DNA of 64,000 nt, from assembly GCA_004292955.1 (NCBI GenBank), contig RDXX01000014.1:1-64000 (forward strand). The letters run 5' to 3'. Position numbers and translations under genes: made by a program. The notes below the pieces were generated by a model that was not told the origin of the DNA, ran no database searches, and worked only from the letters and a program-made list of their open reading frames with translations. Below, piece after piece: positions 1-8,205 of this stretch; within the stretch, counting starts at the first letter, position 1; each line of letters starts with the position of its first letter. This DNA is from Oscillatoriales cyanobacterium (lineage in GTDB: Bacteria > Cyanobacteriota > Cyanobacteriia > Cyanobacteriales > Microcoleaceae).

Positions 1-205
1 TATTCCTGTAGTTTTAGGACTGTGGACTAAAATTACTAACGTAGATGTCTAACATTGACTACTTTTGGGTAGCTTTGTCCAGGTTTTTACGAGCGGTTGG
101 TTAACCAATATCTTCGATTGACATCCAGATATTTGTAAGCCAACCCTTCCCACGCGCTAGATCGAGTGCTTGTGGCTCACCCGGAGCAACTCAAAACTAT
201 CGATA

Positions 206-1669
206 CTATCCGTTCAAATACTCGTCCACTTCTTGAGCCCGCTCAAAACCTCTCCGCACGCAATCTCCCAAAGCCACACCGCCAAAGTAGTTGGTGCACA
301 AATACAGCCCCGGCAAAGATTTTAAGCCCCGATCGATCTGTTGCAGGCGATCGAAATGACCCAAATTGTACTGAGGAATCGCCCGCTTCCAAATTTTCAC
401 AGTCAACACTTTCGGCTGCGCCGCCTCCGGCTTCAGCAAAATCTGAGACAAATCTCGGTGCACCTCCCCAACAATTTGTTCGGCGTCAAGATTGCCAATT
501 CCCGAATCAGTAGCCCCGCCGATATAACTGGTGAGAGTTTGCCAGCCCGCAGGCGCGCGATCGGCAAATAAACTCGATGTCCAAATCGTCCCCAGAGTGC
601 GAATTCCCTGCCCCCTCGGAATTAAATTTCCAAATCCCACTAATTTACCCTTGAGATCCGACATCGGATATGCCAATACAACGGAGGCAACCGTAGGATA
701 AGTAAAAGCTTGTAAAGCGCTGCTAACGGACGGTTGCAGAGGCTCCAACAACTCGGCTGTAACATAGGCCGGTGTTGTCAAAACTACGGTTCGGGCCTCA
801 ACTTCCTGCTGTCCGTCGGGCGTAGAAAATACAGCTATGTAAGTGTCGCGTTCCGTGCGATCGAGTCGAGTCAGGTGCCAGTTGAGTTTCAGTCGATCGC
901 CCAAGTTCGCAGCGATCGCCTCTGGCAGAGCCTGCAACCCCCCTTTAAACGAACCCAACTCCCCCGGCTTAGTCTTCGGAATATTCGGGTCTGCAACAGT
1001 CTTTAGCCCCCCCTTGGTAAGGGGGGGTTGGGGGGGTCTTTTCCTAGCAGAAAGCAGCGCCCCCGCCACCAGCCCGCCACCCGCATCAGCCATCTTTGTT
1101 ACCCGGCCAAAAGCAGCCGCCGCGCTAAGTTGTTGGGGATCCCCCGCATAAACCCCAGACACAAAAGGTTCCACCAAGCGCTGCATCACTTCCTTTCCCA
1201 GATGACGGCGGAAAAATTGAGAAACAGTTTCCTCATCACCCTGCTGCGAAAGTTGAGAACCCATTGCCGGCCCCACAAACCCCAAAGCCCCGAACAGCGC
1301 CCGCAGTTTCCCCGGAAAACTCAGCAACTGAGACTGAATCATCGCCCCAGGAGTCATCGGCACCGGTTGCAGCTTCTTTTCCCAATAAACAAAACGAGGC
1401 AATTTGCGATCGGCAAAAATCAACTCCTGCTTCAAACCGACATCCACAGCCAACTTCAGCAACTCCGGCGTCGGCGAAAAACTATTCGGGCCCTCCTCCC
1501 AGAGAAACCCCTCCCCTGTCGCAGTCGTGATATTCCCGCCCACACGTCCCTGACTCTCAGCCACCAAAATCGCCCGTGGCGATGCACTCGTTGCTTCTTT
1601 TTGAAGTGCGTGCGCCAAACTCAAACCGCTAATCCCCGCACCCACAATCAAGGTATCTAAAACTTCCAT
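206..1669 (-). CDS. hemG: Protoporphyrinogen oxidase, oxygen-dependent FAD enzyme (HemG/HemY type)
   Basis: Oxidises protoporphyrinogen IX to protoporphyrin IX, the last step shared by heme and chlorophyll synthesis. The protein opens with a Rossmann FAD motif (VGAGISGLSLAHAL), has the EGPNSF segment near residue 60, and ends with the family signature NYFGGVALGDCVRRG. At 487 residues it has the usual length. The reading frame stays open eight codons upstream, but the Met before EVLDTLIVGAG fits the family, so I place the start at 1669. Residues around 215-240 contain an extra RPPQPPLTKGG segment encoded by a palindromic C/G-rich repeat at 1007-1027, absent from what I know of the family and apparently an in-frame insertion. 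It stands alone; the neighbours are unrelated. The symbol follows the oxygen-dependent family (also called hemY), not E. coli flavodoxin-like HemG. Confidence 0.93.
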   Translation of the reverse strand: MEVLDTLIVGAGISGLSLAHALQKEATSASPRAILVAESQGRVGGNITTATGEGFLWEEGPNSFSPTPELLKLAVDVGLKQELIFADRKLPRFVYWEKKLQPVPMTPGAMIQSQLLSFPGKLRALFGALGFVGPAMGSQLSQQGDEETVSQFFRRHLGKEVMQRLVEPFVSGVYAGDPQQLSAAAAFGRVTKMADAGGGLVAGALLSARKRPPQPPLTKGGLKTVADPNIPKTKPGELGSFKGGLQALPEAIAANLGDRLKLNWHLTRLDRTERDTYIAVFSTPDGQQEVEARTVVLTTPAYVTAELLEPLQPSVSSALQAFTYPTVASVVLAYPMSDLKGKLVGFGNLIPRGQGIRTLGTIWTSSLFADRAPAGWQTLTSYIGGATDSGIGNLDAEQIVGEVHRDLSQILLKPEAAQPKVLTVKIWKRAIPQYNLGHFDRLQQIDRGLKSLPGLYLCTNYFGGVALGDCVRRGFERAQEVDEYLNG

Positions 1670-1765
1670 GTTACATATATAAAAATATCGCAATCTTTAT
1701 GTTACATGGGTTTGCACGGCTTGTGCTCTTTGCTGGGCATACCGCAAAACCGCTTGCAGATTAAC

Positions 1766-1983
1766 GAATTGGGAATTGGGAATTGAGAATCGGGAATTGG
1801 GAATTGGGAATCGGGAATCGGGAATCGGGAATCGGGAATCGGGAATTGGGAATCGGGAATCGGGAATTGGGAATTGGGAATCGGGAATTGAAAATCGGTA
1901 AATTCTCCCGTATTTCTAAAGCATTTTTCTCAAAAATTGTCGATTAATCTTCCCCTCTCCCCCTCTCCCCCTCTCCCTCTCTT
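1766..1983. repeat. Heptamer STRR blocks (GGGAATY)n and (CCCCTCT)n
   Basis: From 1766 to 1895 the sequence is a run of GGGAATT/GGGAATC heptamers, about 17 units. From 1951 to 1983 it is a C/T heptamer run. Both are typical cyanobacterial short tandemly repeated sequences and lie between two minus-strand genes. Confidence 0.9.
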
Positions 1984-1986
1984 TAA

Positions 1987-2244
1987 CTAAAAAGGACTTA
2001 CATTATTGCTGTGCAAGTCTTGAGGCGATTGAAACAGAGTTTCCAGATAAACCCTGGCAGCTTGGCGGTAGCTGCGGGAAGCTTCCGGCGTACCGCTATC
2101 GGCATTCTGCAACAAAAACAGCGACAGGGAGGCGGAGAATACTCGATCGAGATCCCATTCGGGATGAGTTTCCAGGTAAATTTTGAGAGAATCGTGCAGC
2201 GTTTCGGGAATTTCGGCAAAAATACTGACTGTTGGGTTCATCAT
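1987..2244 (-). CDS. DUF2811 family protein
   Basis: A small 85-residue protein of unknown function. The opening MNPTVSIFAEIPETLHDSL and the ETHPEWDLDRVFSASLSLFL segment match my memory of DUF2811, a short cyanobacterial family. It has no signal peptide or membrane segment and looks like a small soluble alpha-helical protein. Two adjacent Met codons (2244 and 2241) could both serve as the start; no clear Shine-Dalgarno site is visible. The gene sits between an STRR block and the gap that carries DnaA-box-like sites. The family role is unknown and I do not assign one. Confidence 0.8.
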   Translation of the reverse strand: MMNPTVSIFAEIPETLHDSLKIYLETHPEWDLDRVFSASLSLFLLQNADSGTPEASRSYRQAARVYLETLFQSPQDLHSNNVSPF

Positions 2245-2429
2245 TTTTTAGTCTCGCTAATAAATTGAAAATAGAACCCCCTTTTCGGCCGGATACAGGT
2301 ACAGGCACAGCCGAAATCAGAGCGCTTTTTTTAGGTCGGTCGCATCATTGTGCGTATCAATAGGTGGGTTTGTCAATGTTGCAAAATATTACAAACTCCT
2401 TTATGTAAAAAAAAGATTTACGCAAAAAT

Positions 2430-2450
2430 AAGCCTTTTGAGGCTTTTTTG
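2430..2450 (+). terminator. Candidate intrinsic hairpin terminator, no obvious upstream gene
   Basis: AAGCCT, a TTTG loop, AGGCTT and then T residues form a short hairpin followed by a T-run on the plus strand. On the minus strand it is followed by a weaker T-rich stretch. No plus-strand gene ends here, so it may terminate a small unrecognised transcript or the DUF2811 leader region. Confidence 0.4.
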
Positions 2451-2549
2451 TTACATAAGTTTACATATGAGAGGTTTATATCAGGGATTTGGCAAGAGGT
2501 TAACGAAATCCCCAATTCCGCAGCAAGATCCGACCGTACCGTTAATTTC

Positions 2550-2612
2550 TGTGGAAAACTTTTTGAAATCTGTGGAAAACCTCAGACTTGCCTGTGGAAA
2601 CGCTGTGGAATG
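2550..2612. other. Cluster of four DnaA-box-like sites (possible oriC or DnaA-binding region)
   Basis: TGTGGAAAA occurs at 2550-2558 and 2571-2579, with TGTGGAAAC at 2593-2601 and TGTGGAATG at 2604-2612, all in one orientation. The reverse complement of the first two, TTTTCCACA, is the DnaA-box consensus reported for Synechococcus. Spacings of 21, 22 and 11 bp put the sites on one face of the helix. An AT-rich tract at about 2380-2475 lies just to the left. Whether this is an origin, a DnaA-titration site or chance is not decided by the sequence; dnaA and dnaN are not in the window. Confidence 0.4.
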
Positions 2613-2656
2613 TTGAGGGAAAAGTCAGGGAAAAAATAAGAATTGCAAAGGCGATT

Positions 2657-2698
2657 AATGGGTCATGGGTCATGGGTCATGGGTCATGGGTCATTGGT
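2657..2698. repeat. Heptamer tandem repeat (ATGGGTC)n
   Basis: Five near-perfect copies of ATGGGTC follow the DnaA-box-like cluster. They resemble the other STRRs in the window, though their position beside DnaA boxes also recalls origin iterons. Confidence 0.85.
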
Positions 2699-2756
2699 CT
2701 TTTCAGGCATTTTCGCCCGATCGAGCCCGATCGAACTTGCACCCCCGACCCGACAA

Positions 2757-2856
2757 TATAGCCTTTCTCAAAAAGATGAGGTACATAAGGCATAGGCCTG
2801 GAGTGGCTTCCGTGGGCATACTTTACTTTTTCGAGAACCGCCATAGCCTTTCGAGC
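2757..2856. mobile_element. MITE-like dispersed element, family D, diverged copy
   Basis: The left end TATAGCCTTTCTCAAAAAGA and the following TGAGGTAC match the left end of the element at 8056-8163. The right side (TTCGAGAACCGCCATAG) corresponds loosely to the right terminal inverted repeat of that copy. The interior differs, so this copy is diverged or recombined. No coding capacity. Confidence 0.55.
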
Positions 2857-2978
2857 GCCAAACGCCAACAGTCATTTTATTTTTGAATCTGAAATTTATC
2901 TTTTACTTGGACTGATGGCTGATTGTCAATTAAGGAAATTAATTCGGCTGACTGAGCGCCACTAAAAACAATAAAAGT

Positions 2979-3638
2979 TTATAGATTTTCAGGTTTTTCT
3001 TTGAATTTACTAGAACATAGCATTGATTTCCAAAGATAGGGACACCGACCAGCAAATTTAAAATTAATGTCGGTATATCCTTCTGTAGTCAATAATTTAG
3101 TCAGGGTCTTTACTGAAAAGAATTTAATGTGTCCGTTGTCCCAAAGCACGGTAAAATGTTTTTCTAACTTGCCGGAAATAGCTAATATCAGGTTTTTTAA
3201 ATAGCCGTGATAGGGTGTGGAAATAATTAGCATCCCTCCCGACTTTAGACATAATTTGGCATTTTTAGCCAGTTCTTTCGGATAAAGTAAGTGTTCGATT
3301 ACTTCAATGGCTAAGACAACATCAAATGAGTTCAGCATATCGGTATCGGGGAGTTCATAAATATCTGCTTGGATAAACTGACACTCTGGGAAACTTTGAC
3401 GGGAGATGGCAATTCCGGGTGCAGAAGTGTCAACGCCGACAACTTCGCAGCCGTACTCTGCGATGACGTGACTGAGGCTGCCATTGCCACAGCCGAGATC
3501 CAAAACTCGGAGTTTTGTCGGGCTGGCATCCTGAAGTGTCGCCAGCATTTCTAGAAGGGGAGATACCAAATAAGCGTGATGATATCTGGGACGGTTGTTT
3601 GTGTAATAATACGTATAATTGGTGGAGTTTTTTTTCAT
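2979..3638 (-). CDS. Class I SAM-dependent methyltransferase
   Basis: 219 residues with the Rossmann-like methyltransferase fold. Motif I is VLDLGCGNGSLSHVIAEYG near residues 44-62, followed by the acidic VVGVDTS strand that binds the ribose, then FDVVLAIEVIEHL as motif IV with the EHL of the UbiG/Methyltransf_11 group. The C-terminal region has HFTVLWDNGHIKFFSVKTLTKLL, as seen in methyltransferases near polysaccharide or lipid genes. The substrate cannot be told from sequence, and neighbours give no help since the gene is isolated. The Met at 3638 begins a Lys-rich start just before the conserved part. Confidence 0.85.
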   Translation of the reverse strand: MKKNSTNYTYYYTNNRPRYHHAYLVSPLLEMLATLQDASPTKLRVLDLGCGNGSLSHVIAEYGCEVVGVDTSAPGIAISRQSFPECQFIQADIYELPDTDMLNSFDVVLAIEVIEHLLYPKELAKNAKLCLKSGGMLIISTPYHGYLKNLILAISGKLEKHFTVLWDNGHIKFFSVKTLTKLLTTEGYTDINFKFAGRCPYLWKSMLCSSKFKEKPENL

Positions 3639-4366
3639 CGCTCTATGAGACTATTGTCGAGGTCGCAAATTGACGTGGCGTGGATGCACTGTTTGGGCTA
3701 ATGTTCGTCAGAATTACGGTTGTGAGAGTCGATCGGCGACTCGATCGTCTCATTGTTTGACAGGTAAATTATTGTTACCGCATCAATCCTATGTCACAAA
3801 AAATCTTTCCCAGGGTGCAAAATCTCGCATCGCCCATTTGATGGGGTATCCCTCGAAGGCATTCGCGACCCAAAGTGCGATCGAGCCAGAAGTCTCTCTC
3901 GATCGCTAGCCCGAGACACAAGTTTTTGCCTCTTACCTTCGGTCGCAACCGTGCATCTATGCCATTCTACCTTCAACCCACTGCCGTCTGTCAGCCTGAA
4001 AGATTTTACCCCTGGGCGATCGGCTGCAAATCGAGCCGAGAATTGAAAATGGAAGTGTGATTCAAATCACAGCCATTTGCCCAACAAATTGCTGAGCATC
4101 TTTAAGTAAAGACTGGTCACCAGACGTGCAAAATTTCTGCCTAAATCCCTCAAATCTCCGTATCTCGCTCCCATTATTGCAGCCATTCATCCAATTTTTG
4201 TCTCAGACGGTTGTGCCAATCCCCTCTCGCCTTTATTTTCGATCTCACACCTACTTTTACATTGGCTTGTAGTGGAATTTTATCAAATGGTTCTTCATTG
4301 TGTGGGAGGAAACCTAATCTATTGTGCCTTTTGAAAGTCATTGACATTTTCTATTAGCTGTTGATA
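3639..4366. other. Gene-free stretch upstream of tnpB
   Basis: About 730 bases with several GATCGA-type motifs but no open frame resembling a protein, no tRNA and no STRR. Short open frames here have no recognisable composition and overlap one another on both strands. I see nothing else. Confidence 0.5.
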
Positions 4367-4390
4367 TATTTGCAGATATACCTGCAAATA
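4367..4390. promoter_or_regulatory. Perfect 9-bp inverted repeat just before tnpB
   Basis: TATTTGCAG and CTGCAAATA flank a 6-bp spacer, ending ten bases before the tnpB ATG. It could be an operator, or the subterminal hairpin of the left end of an IS200/IS605-type element. Confidence 0.5.
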
Positions 4391-4400
4391 GGGTAAAACA

Positions 4401-5672
4401 ATGTACAGTCTGAAACAAGAGCTAAAACTGAATAATAAAGAACGCTCTTTGCTAGATGGCTGTGCAAGTTTGGCGAGGCTTGTTTATAACTTGCGATTAT
4501 CCATACTAACCCAGTCATGGCAATTTGAAGAAATCAAAGCCAGTGATTCTCAACAATTAGCTGATATTCAGAAAGTCTTTACCAATCAGGTAAAAATCAA
4601 GCCTGAGTATGCTTGGATAAAAGGCTATCCATTAGCTATCTATCCATCAGCACTGAATAATTTAGGTAAAGCTATCCAAGGGTGGCGACTAGGTAAATCA
4701 GGCTTGACTCGATTCAAATTTAAAAAGAAAGGTGATAGTTTCACCAGCAAAAACAAATCAGGAGTATATCCTGCAAAGGGTGAAGCAATGATGCCATTTA
4801 CTAATCGCCAAGTCCGACTCAAGAGGAAGCAAAGCACAATCCCTGGTTTGGAAAAATTCAGACTCAAGCAACCAATAGCATTTGTGAGTTATAGCAAAAC
4901 ATTCACTATCTCTAGGGCAGCAGACAAAGGGTTGGTCTCCTGGAATCTGCCTGTTGATGACAAAAATTTACACAGAGTGCATCAAGTTCAGACTGTTGGT
5001 GTTGACTTAGGTGTCAAATGCTTTGCCACGTTGTCAGATGGCTTATTCACGATCGCACCACAAATCCTGAAAATATCAAAAATCAAGTCGATCAAGAATC
5101 GGTGGTACAACCGCAACCAGAAATCAGGGAACCGTACTCAAACAATTAGAGCATCTAACAATGGCTGGAAATACTACCAAAAATTACCAATAAAACCCGC
5201 AGATATTGCTAACCTCAGACGAATTTTGGGGCAAAAAAAAATAACAACTGATATTATCAGCCGAAAATACTACCAGATTCGGATTGAAGACCTCAATATC
5301 TCTGGCACGATCGCTAATCAAAAATTAGCGATCGACCTGGAGAGCTTAGGTATTGATGAATTCCGCAGAATTTTGACCTACAAAGTGGCATTTTGGGGAA
5401 CCAAGGTAGAACTGGTTGACAGGTGGTCTCCTTCGTCTAAAACCTGTTCTTGCTGTGGCAATATTCAGCAAATGCCTCTCAAGGAACCTGTATATAGCTG
5501 CGATCGATGTGGTGTTTCCCTCAATTGCAATCTAAATGCAGCAATAATTCTGGAAAATGCCCGCCAGAGCATTGTACCTGAGGCAAGCGCCCAATTAAGG
5601 CCTGCGAACAACAAGATGCCGTCATCCTTGGTTGAAGCAGGAAGCAAACGTCAATTTAAGCCAAATGCTTGA
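4401..5672 (+). pseudogene. tnpB: TnpB-like protein (IS200/IS605, IS1341-type) with altered RuvC-III motif
   Basis: A 423-residue TnpB, the RNA-guided nuclease of IS200/IS605 elements and ancestor of Cas12. The N-terminal helix-turn-helix/OrfB region is present. The RuvC-I motif VDLGVK supplies Asp202 and RuvC-II IEDLNISG supplies Glu296. The zinc ribbon is intact, with CSCCG (Cys349, Cys352) and CDRCG (Cys367, Cys370). The RuvC-III motif, normally DRDxNAA, reads NCNLNAA (375-381), so the catalytic Asp is Asn377. All three codon differences can be explained by transitions. Cleavage is therefore probably lost although the frame is full length. No TnpA transposase is adjacent. It could be a decaying IS1341-type copy or a domesticated nuclease-dead TnpB; decay is the simpler reading. 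Listed as a pseudogene for loss of a catalytic residue, not frame disruption. Confidence 0.8.
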
Positions 5673-5859
5673 TTTGAGTAAGTTTTGTGTTGCACACTTA
5701 GAATCGAGATTACTACAGTGGCTTCTATAATTGTGTTTAAATGTTGTTTTGAAGCTGTGTTGTCTGGTCAGCAGGGCACCCTAGACCGATTCGCGCTTTC
5801 CGTCTGGTTGATTGCACTATGGTCGCTGTTGGTGTTGCACCTTAATTTTGATATGTCCT

Positions 5860-7938
5860 ATGGTTAAGTTAGGTCAATCCTCCTTTCGCCGTATTTTACT
5901 GTCGCGGATTTTGTTGCTCAGCGTACCTGTTCTACTGGTGGGGGAGTATGTTACCTATCGCAAGGCACGCTCGACGCTTCTGGAAACTGCTCGTCTAAAC
6001 TTGACAGAAAGTGCAGTCAGAAAAGCAGAAACTATTGAACAGTGGTCGAAATCGCTGAAGTCCAATCTGATCGGCGCTTCGGAAAACTCAATGTTGCAGT
6101 CTGTAGAGCCGAAGGATTATCAAAAGTTTATCGCGCAATTAGGGCAGCGGTTGCCAGCCCAGGTTGATTGCTTGCAATTGACTAATGTACAGACAAATCA
6201 AGTGATAGCTAGCACTTGCGGGCAGCAGCCGATTCAGTCGCTACCTGCCAAGTTTTGGCCGCCTGTGCAGCAGCAGCAAACTCTGCTGGATGACAAGAGC
6301 GTTTACATCAGTCTGTCGTGGCCTCTCCAGCGACAGGGAAAAGCCAGCAGCAAGAAGGTGGCTTCGGGTGGTGAGGATTTTCCAGATGCGAGTAAAGAAG
6401 CTCGCGACAGCCAAGTTAGTTTGGTGCTGAGCGCTCCAGTTTACACTCGTCGGGGCAACACCCGGCAGTTGAGTTATGCTTTGAGTTTGCAGTCGGCCCT
6501 GCCGGTGCAAACCAGTGCTCCGAAGGGTTCTCTAGCTGGCTATACGGTGGCGATCGACCAAGATGGGACGATTTTGGCGCATCCGAATATCAACCGCGTG
6601 GGCCGCAATATCGATGCTGAGGCAGATGCCGATCGACTAAAAAGTATTCTCAGAAGGGCGATGGCTGGCGGACAGGCTTTTCTCCACCTATTTTCCTTTG
6701 AAAGAAATGGCGTAGAGTTGCTAGCAGGATACGCTGCTATCCCGAGTCCTTCAACTAGAAAGGAGAACAGCAAGTGGATTATTTTAGCTGTCTCTCGTTT
6801 AGATTATGCTCTGTCAGGTTTGGAAGAAATTCAGCAAGTTTTATTTAATTTAATTGTGGGTTTGGTTGCTGCTAGTATCATCGCGACTTTATATCTGTCT
6901 CGCGACTTAGCGCGTCCTTTGGAAAAACTGAGAGACTACGCGCAGACAGTGGATACAGCAGAAGCGCCCCTAGCAGTGCCGGAAAATTTTCAAATTAGAG
7001 AATTTAATCAACTATCAGAAGCTCTCAACAGCATGGTGCAGCGCCTCAGAACCTGGGCAGGAGAATTGGAAATCGCAACCAAGGAAGCGCAAGTTGCCAA
7101 TCAGTTAAAAAATGAATTTTTGGGAAATATTTCTCACGAATTGAGAACGCCACTCAACGGAATTATTGGTTTTATTCAAATTGTGCGTGACGGCTACTGC
7201 GATGACCGAGATGAAGAGATGGAGTTCTTGCAGCGCGCCCATGACTCTTCAATGCAATTGCTCAATATTATTAATGATATTTTGGACATTGCTAAAATAG
7301 AATCCGGCACTTTCTCCCTGATGTTAGAAGTAGTTGATATTACTCAGGTACTTGAAGACGCGATTGATTTGCAAGCGGCTCAAATTGAGGAAAAAGGTTT
7401 AAAATTAAACTTGCCACCTGCTCACGATCCGATTATTGTTCATGCGGATCCGGAGAAGCTAAAACAGGTATTTTTAAACGTGTTGAGCAATGCCGTTAAG
7501 TTTACAGAGTCGGGCAGCATTAGTATATCTGTGCGGTTAGAAGCCAGGACTAATTCTGGTAGTTTTAACGGGAGTGTGCCGGAAAATGCGTTAGCGCAGC
7601 CCTCGGAGAGGATCGCCAACAACACCCAAAGCGATTGGGTTGTGGTGACAATTAAAGATACCGGAGTTGGTATAGATCCCGAGCAGCAGCAGAAATTGTT
7701 TCAACCTTTTGTGATGGCGGATGGTTCTACAACTCGCAAGTTTGGCGGTAACGGTTTGGGCTTGGCTATCTCCCGAAGGATCATGGAATCTATGATCGGA
7801 AGCATTACCCTGCACAGCGCGGGTGTGGATCAAGGTACTGCGGTGATGATTTCTTTGCCTGTCAATCAGCAGTCAAGTTTTTATTTTCACAGCCCGGACT
7901 TGGTAAAGGAAAAGGGAAATTTCAAAAGTTATGACTGA
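5860..7938 (+). CDS. Membrane sensor histidine kinase (extracytoplasmic sensor-HAMP-HisKA-HATPase)
   Basis: A 692-residue two-component sensor kinase. TM1 lies at about residues 12-30 and TM2 at about 326-346, enclosing a roughly 295-residue extracytoplasmic region with Cache-like features (a second half reading TVAIDQDGTILAHPNINRVG). HAMP follows (LARPLEKLRDYA), then HisKA with NISHELRTPLNG, phospho-acceptor His426. The ATPase domain shows the N box (NVLSNAVKFTESG, about 540), G1 (DTGVGI) and G2 (FGGNGLGLAISRRI, about 628). The frame is open 16 codons upstream of the ATG at 5860, but those codons encode an odd Cys-rich stretch, so I start at MVKLGQ. No response regulator adjoins it, so the partner and ligand are unknown. 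Confidence 0.92.
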   Translation: MVKLGQSSFRRILLSRILLLSVPVLLVGEYVTYRKARSTLLETARLNLTESAVRKAETIEQWSKSLKSNLIGASENSMLQSVEPKDYQKFIAQLGQRLPAQVDCLQLTNVQTNQVIASTCGQQPIQSLPAKFWPPVQQQQTLLDDKSVYISLSWPLQRQGKASSKKVASGGEDFPDASKEARDSQVSLVLSAPVYTRRGNTRQLSYALSLQSALPVQTSAPKGSLAGYTVAIDQDGTILAHPNINRVGRNIDAEADADRLKSILRRAMAGGQAFLHLFSFERNGVELLAGYAAIPSPSTRKENSKWIILAVSRLDYALSGLEEIQQVLFNLIVGLVAASIIATLYLSRDLARPLEKLRDYAQTVDTAEAPLAVPENFQIREFNQLSEALNSMVQRLRTWAGELEIATKEAQVANQLKNEFLGNISHELRTPLNGIIGFIQIVRDGYCDDRDEEMEFLQRAHDSSMQLLNIINDILDIAKIESGTFSLMLEVVDITQVLEDAIDLQAAQIEEKGLKLNLPPAHDPIIVHADPEKLKQVFLNVLSNAVKFTESGSISISVRLEARTNSGSFNGSVPENALAQPSERIANNTQSDWVVVTIKDTGVGIDPEQQQKLFQPFVMADGSTTRKFGGNGLGLAISRRIMESMIGSITLHSAGVDQGTAVMISLPVNQQSSFYFHSPDLVKEKGNFKSYD

Positions 7939-7965
7939 TATTATGTCTGGTGAATTACAAAAAAT

Positions 7966-8030
7966 GTTGGTAGTGAGGAATGGGAGTCCTCGGATTTTTA
8001 TGAGGACTCGCATTCCTCACTACAAACCAA
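7966..8030. repeat. Inverted repeat of the 'GTAGTGAGGA...' family
   Basis: GTAGTGAGGAATGGGAGTCC near the left and its imperfect complement GGACTCGCATTCCTCACTAC near the right form a long hairpin. It is a variant of the element arrayed at 21631, 31096, 50312 and 52549. It lies 27 bases after the kinase stop codon and might act as a transcription end. Confidence 0.7.
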
Positions 8031-8055
8031 TTTTAGGGCGATCGTTCCAACGGAC

Positions 8056-8163
8056 ATATAGCCTTTCTCAAAAAGATGAGGTATGACTGACATCTTGTAT
8101 AACCACTAAACTAAGAGGGCTGAAGCCCAACAACGTACCTCATCTTTCTGAGAACCGCTATAA
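8056..8163. mobile_element. MITE-like element, family D, with terminal inverted repeats
   Basis: The left end (TATAGCCTTTCTCAAAAAGA, then TGAGGTA) and right end (TACCTCATCTTTCTGAGAAC, then CGCTATA) are inverted copies with few mismatches, about 27 bp each. The interior is about 50 bp and carries the GGGCTGAAGCCCAACAACG block also found near 58884. It has no coding capacity. Ends rich in TATA would fit TA-targeting transposases, which is an inference. Confidence 0.65.
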
Positions 8164-8171
8164 TATAATTT

Positions 8172-8205
8172 TCTTAATCTAAAATCTAAAATCTAAAATC
8201 TAAAA
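8172..8205. repeat. Heptamer STRR (AAAATCT)n at the end of the oxidoreductase gene
   Basis: Four AAAATCT units abut the stop codon (8200-8202) of the minus-strand gene, so the last Phe codon and stop lie in the repeat edge. Confidence 0.8.

Noticed and set aside
1-205. Left-edge segment
   Set aside because: No coding frame, RNA gene or repeat recognised; probably the gap after hemG.
1028-1660. Long plus-strand open frames opposite hemG
   Set aside because: They mirror the hemG gene and give Arg/Pro/His-rich, family-less proteins; the minus-strand enzyme explains the sequence.
2250-2450. Small RNA ending at the hairpin near 2430
   Set aside because: The hairpin is weak and no promoter or known RNA motif (for example Yfr1) is visible.
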